DNA of 64,000 bases from Acidimicrobiia bacterium (GTDB taxonomy: Bacteria; Actinomycetota; Acidimicrobiia; Acidimicrobiales; Aldehydirespiratoraceae): NCBI GenBank assembly GCA_022821685.1, contig JAJEDD010000044.1, positions 124,001 to 188,000 on the forward strand, written 5' to 3'. The notes beneath the pieces are model-generated. The model searched no databases and was not told the DNA's origin. It worked only from the letters and a program-made list of their open reading frames with translations. The position numbers and the translations under genes are program-made. This document shows positions 9,911 through 17,683 of the stretch, in pieces (position 1 is the stretch's first letter; the number at the start of each line of letters is the position of its first letter).

Positions 9911-11134
9911 ATGGATGATCGCCCACTACCCCGGCTTGTGGAGTCGAGCCTTCAAGAGCGGCTCGGGGTCATGCCGGCAGTAGTGGTAACGGGGGCGCGC
10001 CAGACGGGCAAGAGCACCCTGGTGAAGGAACTGACGCCTGGTCCGCGGCGCTACTTCTCGCTTGACGATCTCGACGCGAGGGATGCCGCTCGGCGCGATC
10101 CCGGCATTCTTGTGGACGGTCCCGGCCCCGTCACTATCGACGAGGTGCAGCGCGAGCCCGATCTGCTGCTTGCGGTGAAGCGGGCCATCGACCGCCAGCG
10201 CGTGCCCGGCCGCTTCCTGCTGACCGGTTCGGCCAACCTGCTGCTGATGCAGCGCGTCTCGGAGTCGCTCGCAGGCCGCGCCAGCTATCTGACCCTGTGG
10301 CCGATGACCAGGCGCGAGCAGGAAGGCCTGGGACGCGGCGGCGTCTGGGACCAGCTCGTGCACCTGCCCCACGACCAGTGGCCCGAACTGTTGGCCGCCC
10401 AGCCCGACACCCCCCGTGACTGGAAGACCCTGGTTGGCCTTGGCGGGCTTCCCACTCCCTCGATTCAGCTGGCGGACCCACACAGTCGAGCGATCTGGTT
10501 CGACGGATACGTCCGCACCTACCTCGAGCGCGACCTGCAGGATCTCTCTTCCATATCGGCTCTGCCCGACTTCCGGCGGCTGATGCAGGCCGCGGCTCTG
10601 CGGCTGGGCCAGATAGTGAACCAGACCGGGCTGGGGCGCGACATGGGTCTGCCCCAATCGACGGTTCACAGGTATCTGAACCTGCTCGAGACGTCGCATC
10701 TTCTGGTGCGGCTCCCCGCCTTCTCGCCGAACCGCACCAAGCGGCTGATCAAGTCCCCAAAGCTGTACTGGGCCGACACCGCCCTGTCGCTGCACCTCGC
10801 AAGGATTCACGAGCCCACCGGAGCCCACCTCGAGAACGTTGTATTGGATGACCTATTGGCGTGGCGCGATGCCCGGACCGACCAAGCGGAGATATTTCAC
10901 TGGCTCACAACGTCCGGCGAGGAGGTCGACTTCGTGGTGGAGGCCGATGAGCGCCTCCTGCCCATCGAGGTCAAGGCGACCAGCACACCGCGACTGCGCG
11001 ACACCCACCACCTGCGAGCGTTCCAGAACGAGTACAACGCGAGGGCGAGACCGGGCCTGCTGCTGCACGGCGGCAAAACCATCGAATGGCTGGCCCCCGA
11101 CACCCTCGCAGCTCCCTGGTGGAGGGTGCTGTAG
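9911..11134 (+). CDS. AAA ATPase with DUF4143 C-terminal domain (first copy)
   Basis: A 407-residue P-loop protein of the AAA_14/DUF4143 family. Numbered from the upstream ATG at 9893, Walker A GARQTGKST is at 34-42, Walker B TIDEVQ at 81-86 and the sensor segment LLTGSAN at 109-115. A helical wHTH-like region (QSTVHRYLNLLE) comes before DUF4143. The C-terminus shows D346...E359-V-K361, the D/ExK arrangement of PD-(D/E)XK folds. I prefer ATG 9911 because TATCAT lies 7 nt upstream. Members of this family are common, usually single genes of unknown role. It converges on gltX with a 31-bp gap. Confidence 0.85.
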   Translation: MDDRPLPRLVESSLQERLGVMPAVVVTGARQTGKSTLVKELTPGPRRYFSLDDLDARDAARRDPGILVDGPGPVTIDEVQREPDLLLAVKRAIDRQRVPGRFLLTGSANLLLMQRVSESLAGRASYLTLWPMTRREQEGLGRGGVWDQLVHLPHDQWPELLAAQPDTPRDWKTLVGLGGLPTPSIQLADPHSRAIWFDGYVRTYLERDLQDLSSISALPDFRRLMQAAALRLGQIVNQTGLGRDMGLPQSTVHRYLNLLETSHLLVRLPAFSPNRTKRLIKSPKLYWADTALSLHLARIHEPTGAHLENVVLDDLLAWRDARTDQAEIFHWLTTSGEEVDFVVEADERLLPIEVKATSTPRLRDTHHLRAFQNEYNARARPGLLLHGGKTIEWLAPDTLAAPWWRVL

Positions 11135-11165
11135 ACAGCCATCGCGGTTGGCCTCGATCGTGTGC

Positions 11166-12596
11166 TCAGAGGCGGGTGCGGGCGGCATGTAGGCGGCTGA
11201 GGGTCTCGCTCTTGCCCAGCAGGCGCATCGGCTCCCACAACGGCAGACCCGCGCTGCGGCCGGTCAGGGCCACCCGCACGGGGGGCTGGGACCGCACCCG
11301 CTCCCCGAGGCGCTCGCTCAACTTGTCTCCGACGCCCATCACGATCGACTCCAGCCGCTCGGCGGAGGAGAAGTCGTCGTCGGCGAGGCGGGCCTCCACC
11401 ATTGCCAGCACATCGGCCGCCGCGCGGCCCTTGACCATCGCCTTGTGCCAGGCCTTCTCGTCGTAGCGGACCTCGCCACTGAGGATCCAGTCGACCCAGC
11501 CCCCCACATCGGCCAACTTGTCGATTCGGTCCTGCAGATCGCCCGCAAGCCTCACCGCCACCTCCCGCACTCGGGCGTCCTCAGTAGCGTCGGGATCCTC
11601 CTTGGGTGCGTCGGGCTGGAACATGAAGGGAACCGCCGCGTCGGCGAACTGCTCGGGGGGCAGTGCCTTGATGTAGGTGGAGTTGATGTGGTCTAGGCGG
11701 ACCGGGTCGAAGAATGCCGGGGCGGGTTTGACCGCTTCGAGGTCGAACAGGGCGACGATCTCGGCCAGCGGGCGGATCTCCACCTCGTCGGGCGGCCCCC
11801 AGCCCAGCAGGGCGAGACAGTTGACCATGGCCTCGGGGAGGTAGCCCCGCCCGCGGTAGATGTCGAGGGCCACGTCGTCGCGCCGCTTGGACAGCTTCTG
11901 GCGCTTGGCGTTGACCAGCAGCGGCAGATGGGCGTAGGCCGGCGGCGGACCGAAACCCAGCGCCTCCCACAGCAGCAGCACCCTGGGGGTGGTGTTGAGC
12001 AGGTCCTCGCCCCGGATCACATGGCTGATGCCCATGTCGCAGTCGTCCACGGCGTTGGCCAGATGGAATGTGGGCGACCCGTCGCCGCGGCGAATCACGA
12101 AATCCTCCAGCGACTCGTTGCCGAAGCTCACCCGGCCCCGCACGATGTCGTTCACTACGGTGGCCCCGTCGTCATCGCAGCGGAACCGCACCACCACCCC
12201 CGGCCCGTCGGCCACATCGCGATGGCGCGAGAAGCCGTGGTAGCCGACCGGCAGCCCAGCCTCCTCACAGCGCTGCTCGATCTCGGCCCGGCTCAGGTCA
12301 CAGAAGTACGCCCGCCCGTCGGCCAAGAGCCGCTCGATGGCAGCCAGGTGCAGCCCGCGCCGCTCCGACTGGAAGACGGGCTCGCCATCCCAGTCGAGGC
12401 CCAGCCACCGCAGCGGCTCGACAATGGCATCCACATAGGCCTGCGTCTTGAGCGAAGCGTCGGTGTCCTCGATGCGCAGCACCATCTCGCCGCCACTACG
12501 GCGAGCGAACAGCCAGTTGAACAGCGCGGTGCGGGCGCTCCCAACATGCAGAAACCCGGTCGGTGCCGGCGCAAACCGAACCCTCGGCAAACTCAC
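11166..12596 (-). CDS. gltX: glutamyl-tRNA synthetase
   Basis: Class I aminoacyl-tRNA synthetase charging tRNA-Glu. With GTG at 12596 it has 476 residues, the usual size. The HIGH-type motif HVGS is at 17-20 within RFAPAPTGFLHVGSARTALF, and the KMSKS-type motif is KLSKR. The frame is open to 12668 (TTG/ATG), but GTG 12596 gives the family N-terminus and is preceded by a good TATGAT 6 nt upstream. That argues for a leaderless mRNA starting there. Whether it is a discriminating enzyme cannot be decided here; no gatCAB genes are in view. Confidence 0.95.
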   Translation of the reverse strand: MSLPRVRFAPAPTGFLHVGSARTALFNWLFARRSGGEMVLRIEDTDASLKTQAYVDAIVEPLRWLGLDWDGEPVFQSERRGLHLAAIERLLADGRAYFCDLSRAEIEQRCEEAGLPVGYHGFSRHRDVADGPGVVVRFRCDDDGATVVNDIVRGRVSFGNESLEDFVIRRGDGSPTFHLANAVDDCDMGISHVIRGEDLLNTTPRVLLLWEALGFGPPPAYAHLPLLVNAKRQKLSKRRDDVALDIYRGRGYLPEAMVNCLALLGWGPPDEVEIRPLAEIVALFDLEAVKPAPAFFDPVRLDHINSTYIKALPPEQFADAAVPFMFQPDAPKEDPDATEDARVREVAVRLAGDLQDRIDKLADVGGWVDWILSGEVRYDEKAWHKAMVKGRAAADVLAMVEARLADDDFSSAERLESIVMGVGDKLSERLGERVRSQPPVRVALTGRSAGLPLWEPMRLLGKSETLSRLHAARTRL

Positions 12597-12602
12597 CGGC
12601 CG

Positions 12603-12608
12603 ATCATA
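12603..12608 (-). promoter_or_regulatory. -10 hexamer for leaderless gltX mRNA
   Basis: TATGAT on the minus strand, 6 nt before the GTG at 12596, is close to the TATAAT consensus. There is no Shine-Dalgarno before the GTG. It decides the gltX start. Confidence 0.5.
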
Positions 12609-12669
12609 CGAGCCAACGAGCCGACCGAGCCGGCTCGGGCCGGACCCCTTCCGCGAAGAAGTCATCAAA

Positions 12670-12682
12670 GATGCAATGCATC
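12670..12682. repeat. short perfect palindrome GATGCA-A-TGCATC
   Basis: Six-base arms around one central base, followed by another GATGCA at 12684. It lies about 60 bp upstream of the gltX -10 box and could be an operator; no direct evidence. Confidence 0.3.
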
Positions 12683-12811
12683 AGATGCAGGCGTTCTGAT
12701 GAATCAAACGTGACGACTTCAATGTCGCATTTGCAGAGGTCCTGATGCCCCAAACGGCGACTGCGGGCTGAGGCTCATCCGGACTGCCGGGCGTGATCTG
12801 CGCCACGATGA

Positions 12812-12903
12812 CAACGAGTTGCAGAATGCTGAAGCAACTCGTTGCAGAATGCTGAACCAGATCATTGCAATTCGTCGGTCGAGATCATTGCATAATGCTG
12901 AAC
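12812..12903 (+). repeat. four tandem 23-bp repeats overlapping the start of a DUF4143 ATPase gene
   Basis: Units begin at 12812, 12835, 12858 and 12881 with exact 23-bp phasing. Units 1, 2 and 4 share TTGCA-N-AATGCTGAA. Unit 3 keeps the first half (AGATCATTGCA) that it shares with unit 4. The ATG inside unit 4 (12895) is the likely gene start, and units 1 and 2 carry the same ATGCTGAA, so two short upstream ORFs arise in other frames. Iteron-like phasing suggests a bound protein; slippage duplication of the start region is the alternative. Confidence 0.75.
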
Positions 12904-14178
12904 GGCACGGTTAGCCTGCCGCTTGTGGGATATATCTCCAGGATCGCCGATGGCATTTTGGCCGCTCGACTCCGAGCGGTTGCGACGGTGGTGATCGAGG
13001 GTGCCCGAGGCGTCGGCAAGACCGAGACTGCCCGCAAGCAGGCTCGCAGTGAAGTGCGCTTCGATGTGGACGAACACGCACGGGCGCTGGCCGCTCTCGA
13101 CCCGGCGGCAGTCCTGGAAGGACCCGAGCCCAGGCTGCTCGATGAGTGGCAGCACGCCCCGTCAATCTGGAACCACATGCGCCGAGCCAGCGATGAGGGC
13201 AGGCGGCCGGGACGGTTCATCCTCACCGGATCGGCAATCCCCGCCGACGACGCCACTCGGCACACCGGCGCGGGGCGAGTCTCCAGGATCCGGCTTCGGC
13301 CGATGACTCTGTTCGAGACCGGCGACTCAAACGGTGCTGTGGCGCTGAGCGACCTGATGTCGTCGGCGCCCGTCGCGGCGCAGGCCGGCGGCTCCGGCCT
13401 CCCAGAGTTGATCGCGGCCCTGTGCCGTGGGGGCTGGCCCGCGAACGCCGGAGGGGACCCGGCCGACGCGCAGCGATACTGCCGGGACTACCTCAACGAG
13501 GTTCAGCGCGCCGACGTGCAAGTGGCCAACGGAAGGCGGCGGCCTCTCGTCGCGCTGCAGCGAATACTGCGATCACTGGCCCGCAACACCGCCACCGAGG
13601 CCACCATGGAGACTCTCGCCGCCGGCGCCGGCGGAGAGGATCCGTTGCATCGCGACACGGTGCGCTCCTACCTCGACGCCCTCGAGCGGGTGTTCGTGCT
13701 GGAGGACCTGCCAGCGTGGTCGGCGCGGCTTCGCTCCAGGTCACGGCTGCGGCGAGCCGCCAAGCGGCACTTCGTCGATCCGTCTCTGGCGGTTGCGGCC
13801 CTGCGCTCCGGACCCGAGCGCCTCCAGCGCGACCTGGAACTGCTGGGGCTGCTGTTCGAGTCGCTCGTCGTCCGTGACCTGCGGGTCTACGCCGACGCGC
13901 TCGACGGCGACGTCTATCACTATCGGGACAACACCGGCCTCGAGGTGGACGCCATCGTGGAGACCGCGGCCGGCGACTGGCTCGCAGCGGAGATCAAGCT
14001 GGGCGGCGACGCGGCAATCGATCAGGCAGCCACGAATCTGCTGAAGCTGAGGGACAGGGTCGATATCGCCGCGGCGGGCGAACCGGCCAAGCTCATTGCG
14101 GTGACCGCGGTGGGCGGCTACTGCTACGACCGCCCCGACGGCGTGGCGGTGGTGCCCGTCACCGCTCTCGGCCCCTGA
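12895..14178 (+). CDS. AAA ATPase with DUF4143 C-terminal domain (second copy)
   Basis: A 427-residue P-loop ATPase, same architecture as the gene at 9911 but divergent in sequence. Walker A GARGVGKT is at 36-43, a Walker-B-like LLDEWQ follows near 85, and RFILTGSA is the sensor segment. The C-terminal domain has D352 followed by E366-I-K368, again a PD-(D/E)XK-like pattern. TTG at 12865 would add ten residues; ATG 12895 is the more natural start and lies in the fourth 23-bp repeat. No clear Shine-Dalgarno. Two diverged paralogues flanking gltX suggest separate acquisition rather than recent duplication. Confidence 0.82.
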   Translation: MLNGTVSLPLVGYISRIADGILAARLRAVATVVIEGARGVGKTETARKQARSEVRFDVDEHARALAALDPAAVLEGPEPRLLDEWQHAPSIWNHMRRASDEGRRPGRFILTGSAIPADDATRHTGAGRVSRIRLRPMTLFETGDSNGAVALSDLMSSAPVAAQAGGSGLPELIAALCRGGWPANAGGDPADAQRYCRDYLNEVQRADVQVANGRRRPLVALQRILRSLARNTATEATMETLAAGAGGEDPLHRDTVRSYLDALERVFVLEDLPAWSARLRSRSRLRRAAKRHFVDPSLAVAALRSGPERLQRDLELLGLLFESLVVRDLRVYADALDGDVYHYRDNTGLEVDAIVETAAGDWLAAEIKLGGDAAIDQAATNLLKLRDRVDIAAAGEPAKLIAVTAVGGYCYDRPDGVAVVPVTALGP

Positions 14179-14256
14179 GCCGGCCGGTCGCACCTTCGCG
14201 GGGCGCCGCAGTGGTACGGTCGCGGCTCAAGTTCGCCGCACCGACTGGAGTTGCCG

Positions 14257-14841
14257 ATGTCCTATATGCCCCCGCCCCCGCCCGACGACTCGGATTGGTC
14301 GTCTGGGCCTCCGCCGCCGCCGGGCGGAGACGCCCGCTCGGGTCCGCCGGCCGCGGGCACGACGAACCTCGGCACCGGCGAGACCGTCAGACTCGCCAGC
14401 ATCGGCGCTCGCATCGGCGCAAGGGTCCTCGACGCAATCATCATGATTGTGGGCATCATCGTGCTGCTGGTCATCGGGGTGGCCTCGGCCATGGGGCTGA
14501 GCGGCGACGACGACGATTCCACGGTTGCCGCCACGCTCGGCCTTGCCGTCGTCGCGCTCATCGTGGGTGTCCTCTACGAGGTTTCGATGATCGCACTCAA
14601 AGGCCAGACCCTGGGCAAGATGGCCACAAGCATCAAGGTGGTGCGAGCCGACAACGGCATGATTCCGGGATGGGGCAAGTCCGTCGGACGGTGGGCCGTC
14701 CCGGCGCTCCCCAACCTCATCCCGGGCATCGGCGGGCTTATCTCGCTGCTCGTCTACGTATCGCTGACGTTCGACAAGGCGCGCCGCCAGGGCTGGCACG
14801 ACAAGGCCGCATCCACTCTGGTCATCAAGGCCTCGCAGTAG
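14257..14841 (+). CDS. RDD-family membrane protein
   Basis: A 194-residue protein with a Pro-rich cytoplasmic N-terminus (about 1-40), then the RDD signature ARVLDAI at the first membrane helix. Two further hydrophobic segments follow (about residues 84-105 and 150-170), with GQTLGKM between, as in the family. ATG 14257 is chosen because GGAG lies 6 nt upstream; a TTG two codons earlier is possible. RDD proteins are mostly of unknown function; some have been linked to ion transport. It stands alone, with the next gene on the other strand. Confidence 0.85.
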   Translation: MSYMPPPPPDDSDWSSGPPPPPGGDARSGPPAAGTTNLGTGETVRLASIGARIGARVLDAIIMIVGIIVLLVIGVASAMGLSGDDDDSTVAATLGLAVVALIVGVLYEVSMIALKGQTLGKMATSIKVVRADNGMIPGWGKSVGRWAVPALPNLIPGIGGLISLLVYVSLTFDKARRQGWHDKAASTLVIKASQ

Positions 14842-14969
14842 CCCAATCGAGAGTGTTCAGGGGCTCCAGGGGCCTCGCCGGCCAACCATCTCATCCTCCA
14901 CAGCGACGCCGGCACATCGACTGTGGGGCACAGTCGGTCGGGTCTCGGGGGTCGCGGGCCAGCGGCAGG

Positions 14970-15479
14970 CTAGAAGCCGAGGAGTGAGCGCCAGTTCTCG
15001 GCGCGCGCAGCGTCGGGGGTGAGGCGGAGAGTTTCGGTCGGCACCAGGTCGGCTAGGTGCAGCCTGACGTGGTAGCCGTGATGACCGGCCGCTCCCGCGA
15101 ACCTCGGCCGGCGCCAGGCCACCAGATCGGCGTCGGCGTCGCCCAGGAAGCCGAAGAGCTCCAGCGCCAGGCGCAGATCGTGCACCACTGGGGCTCGGCC
15201 GAACAGCGAGGCCCGGCGCAGCGCCACCGCCACGCACCCGGCCAGCGCATCGTCGGAGCGCTCGCCTGCCGCCAGCACCAGCCGGCCGGCGAAGCGCTCG
15301 GCCAGCTTCAGCGCATAGCCCTGGTCGGGGCCCTGACTGCCCAATCCGGCCCCCACCGGCGGCGCCGCACCGACCACCTCGCCGGGCCGGTCGGCCATCC
15401 AAGAGTCGGCCCGCCGGGGAGGCGAACGGTAGATCGAGGGCGGCCGGGCAGTGTCAGGAACATGAGAAGGCGCAGCCAC
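14970..15479 (-). CDS. hypothetical protein, 169 residues
   Basis: I do not recognise this family. The protein has a hydrophilic Pro/Arg/Ser start, then a compact Ala/Leu-rich region (about 48-160) without membrane helices or obvious catalytic motif. A stretch around GVGAGLGSQGPDQGYALKLAERF looks constrained. The GTG start at 15479 is supported by TACGAT 8 nt upstream. Codon bias and an uninterrupted frame favour a real gene. It is convergent with the RDD gene and divergent from hicB. Confidence 0.6.
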   Translation of the reverse strand: MAAPSHVPDTARPPSIYRSPPRRADSWMADRPGEVVGAAPPVGAGLGSQGPDQGYALKLAERFAGRLVLAAGERSDDALAGCVAVALRRASLFGRAPVVHDLRLALELFGFLGDADADLVAWRRPRFAGAAGHHGYHVRLHLADLVPTETLRLTPDAARAENWRSLLGF

Positions 15480-15487
15480 AGCCAGGC

Positions 15488-15493
15488 ATCGTA
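15488..15493 (-). promoter_or_regulatory. -10-like hexamer for leaderless hypothetical gene
   Basis: TACGAT on the minus strand lies 8 nt before the GTG at 15479, with no Shine-Dalgarno in between. Confidence 0.4.
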
Positions 15494-15576
15494 ACCTCGT
15501 CTCGCAGCCTCAGCGCTGGCTACACTCGCGGCGCCTAACGGCAAGTGATGATGGACGAAGGGCTGAGAGGTCGCCG

Positions 15577-15822
15577 GTGATCGCCAGAATCCCCTTGGTG
15601 TTGGACCCGCAGCCTGAGGGCGGATACACCGTCACCTCTCCGCTGCTGCCTGAGCTGATCACAGAAGGCGACACGGTGTCTGAAGCGCTGGCCAACGCCG
15701 AGGACGCCTTTGCCGCGGTCGTAGAGATTTACGAAGACACGAATCGGCCACTGCCTTCAGGTATCTGCGTGGACGACGCTGGCGGCCCCGTGTCGGTCGA
15801 AGCTCTTGTAGCCATTGCGTGA
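15577..15822 (+). CDS. hicB: HicB-type antitoxin
   Basis: An 81-residue protein with the HicB partial RNase-H-like fold: a strand with GGYTVTSPLLPELITEGDT, then a helix with EALANAEDAFAAVVEIYED. It lacks a clear C-terminal DNA-binding helix and is of the short HicB type. GTG at 15577 has AGAGG upstream. The stop overlaps the GTG of the downstream hicA frame (GTGA), the usual coupled layout with antitoxin first. Its partner toxin frame is interrupted, so this may be an orphan antitoxin that still represses its own promoter or guards against other HicA proteins. Confidence 0.85.
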   Translation: MIARIPLVLDPQPEGGYTVTSPLLPELITEGDTVSEALANAEDAFAAVVEIYEDTNRPLPSGICVDDAGGPVSVEALVAIA

Positions 15823-16031
15823 AATACCGAGACGCAGCTCGGAGGCTGTAGAGGTTGGGGTGCCACGAAATTCCCCGCCGAGGCGGCGGATCGCACAGAA
15901 AATGGCTCAACCCCAGCACGCAACAATCCGCCGTACTGCCGGACCAGGGCGGACGTGACCTACAGGTCGGAACCCTGCGAGCGGCCGTCAGACAGCTGGG
16001 TCTCAGATGGAGAGAGTTTCAAGAGCCATAG
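15819..16031 (+). pseudogene. hicA: hicA toxin frame interrupted by an amber codon at codon 11
   Basis: Reading from GTG 15819 gives VKYRDAARRL, then TAG at 15849-15851. The same frame then continues without interruption for 59 codons to a TAG at 16029. The second part has the HicA hallmarks: GGGSHRKW with the catalytic histidine, then PDQGGRDLQVGTLRAAVRQLGL and a typical short tail. Total length with the TAG read through is 70 residues, normal for HicA mRNA interferase. One base change would restore it. The nearest in-frame restart, TTG at 15855, would remove the first helix. Probably a recently inactivated toxin; sequencing error cannot be excluded. Confidence 0.85.
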
Positions 16032-16042
16032 CGAGAGTGGGG

Positions 16043-17656
16043 TTAGTCGTTGGCGTGTAGCAGGCCGTATACGACTGAGTCGGCCAGGGCTTGCCAGGAC
16101 GCCTCGATGATGTTCTCGGACACGCCGATGGTGGTCCACACTCGGTGGCGGTCGGTGGAGTCGACCAGCACCCGGGTCACCGCGCCGGTTCCCTTCTGCG
16201 TGTCGAGCACCCGGACCTTGTAGTCGGTCAGCGAGATGTGCTCCAGCGCCGGGTAGCGGCCATCGAGCGCGGCCCGCAGCGCGGTGTCGAGCGCGTTGAC
16301 CGGGCCGTTGCCCTCCCCCACCGCCACGCAGCGCTCGCCGCCGACCCACACCTTCACGGTGGCCTCGGTGTCGACCTCCACCGACACGTCGTTCCAGGCT
16401 CGGGCGCCGGTGCCGGAGCGGTGGTCCATCGACACCCGGAACGACTCCAGCTTGAAATAGTCCTGCTCCCAGCCGGCCGCGCCCCGCATCAGCAGCTCCA
16501 GGGAGGCATCGGCCGCCTCGAAGTGGTATCCGGCGTGCTCGAGGCGCTTGAGGGTGTCGATCACCTCGCCCAGCACCCGACCGTCGATGTCGAGGCCGAG
16601 TTCGGCGGCCCGCATCTCCAGCGTCGAGCGGCCCGCCATCTCCGACACCAGCACCCGGGTGCCGTTGCCGACCAGTTCCGGGGCGACGTGCTCGTAGGCG
16701 TCGGGGCGGCGGCTCAGGGCGCTGGCGTGCAGCCCCGCCTTGTGGGCGAAGGCGCTGGCCCCCACATACGGCTGCTGGGGGTTCATCGGCAGGTTGACCA
16801 GCTCGGCCACATGGTGCGACACCGACGTGAGGCGGGGCAGGCAGCCCTCGGGCAGCGCCCGCATGCCCAGCTTCAGCTCCAGGTTGGCGATGATCGGCAC
16901 CAGGTCGCAGTTGCCGACCCGCTCCCCGTAGCCGTTGATGGTGCCCTGCACATGCACCGCCCCGGCCTGCACCGCGGCCAGCGCGTTGGCCACCCCGCAG
17001 CCGGTGTCGTTGTGCAGGTGGATGCCGACCTCGCAGTCCACATGGCCGGCCACGGCCGCCACCGCCTCGGAGATGTCGCCGGGCAGGGTGCCGCCGTTGG
17101 TGTCGCACAGCACCACGGTGGAGGCGCCGGCCATGGCCGCGGCTTCCAGCACCCGCAGGCTGAACTCGGGATTGTGGCGGAAGCCGTCGAAGAAGTGCTC
17201 GGCGTCGAACAGCACCCGCTTGCCCGCCGCGGCCAGGAACTCCACCGAGTCGGCCACCATGGCCACCCCCTCGTCGAGGGTGGTCTGCAGCGCCTCGGTG
17301 ACGTGGTAGTCCCAGCACTTGCCCACGATGCACACCGCCGGCGTTCCCGCCGAGGCCAGGTGGGCCAGCACACCATCGGAGTCGACCCGGCCCTTGGCCC
17401 GGCGGGTGGAGCCGAACGCAACCAGTTCGCTGACTTGCAGGTCGAGCTCGGTGCGGGCCCGCTCGAAGAACTCGTCGTCTTTGGGGTTGGCGCCGGGCCA
17501 ACCGCCCTCGATGAAGGCCACCCCGAGATAGTCGAGTTGCTCGGCGATGCGCAGCTTGTCGTCGACGGTCAGCGATATGCCCTCAAGCTGGGTGCCGTCG
17601 CGCAGCGTGGTGTCGTAGATCTCCACCGCCCCGCCCGCGAGCGCGTTCACCGACAC
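16043..17656 (-). CDS. cimA: citramalate synthase
   Basis: Condenses pyruvate and acetyl-CoA to (R)-citramalate, the entry to threonine-independent isoleucine synthesis. The 537-residue protein has the DRE-TIM aldolase domain (YDTTLRDGTQLEGISLT near the N-terminus), metal-binding GIHLHNDTG and the NGYGERVGNCDL motif. A C-terminal allosteric-type domain ends the protein. Its length and the EGGWPGANPKD signature fit the CimA/TIGR00977 group rather than LeuA. It is the last gene of leuB-ilvE-cimA (27-bp gap from ilvE). LeuC and LeuD nearby can supply the isomerase step. CimA versus a 2-isopropylmalate synthase role is inferred from family resemblance. Confidence 0.9.
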   Translation of the reverse strand: MSVNALAGGAVEIYDTTLRDGTQLEGISLTVDDKLRIAEQLDYLGVAFIEGGWPGANPKDDEFFERARTELDLQVSELVAFGSTRRAKGRVDSDGVLAHLASAGTPAVCIVGKCWDYHVTEALQTTLDEGVAMVADSVEFLAAAGKRVLFDAEHFFDGFRHNPEFSLRVLEAAAMAGASTVVLCDTNGGTLPGDISEAVAAVAGHVDCEVGIHLHNDTGCGVANALAAVQAGAVHVQGTINGYGERVGNCDLVPIIANLELKLGMRALPEGCLPRLTSVSHHVAELVNLPMNPQQPYVGASAFAHKAGLHASALSRRPDAYEHVAPELVGNGTRVLVSEMAGRSTLEMRAAELGLDIDGRVLGEVIDTLKRLEHAGYHFEAADASLELLMRGAAGWEQDYFKLESFRVSMDHRSGTGARAWNDVSVEVDTEATVKVWVGGERCVAVGEGNGPVNALDTALRAALDGRYPALEHISLTDYKVRVLDTQKGTGAVTRVLVDSTDRHRVWTTIGVSENIIEASWQALADSVVYGLLHAND

Positions 17657-17683
17657 GGCCCCCAGCCTCCCGCACCGCCGCGG

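Noticed and set aside
12597-12668. Upstream TTG/ATG starts for gltX
   Set aside because: They add 24 residues without homology before the normal N-terminus, and a near-consensus -10 box sits between them and GTG 12596.
12865-12894. TTG at 12865 as the start of the second DUF4143 ATPase
   Set aside because: It adds ten residues encoded by repeat units without family resemblance; ATG 12895 is better, though no ribosome site supports either.
15855-16031. Intact shortened HicA from TTG 15855
   Set aside because: It would lack the first helix of the fold and has no ribosome site; an interrupted gene is simpler.
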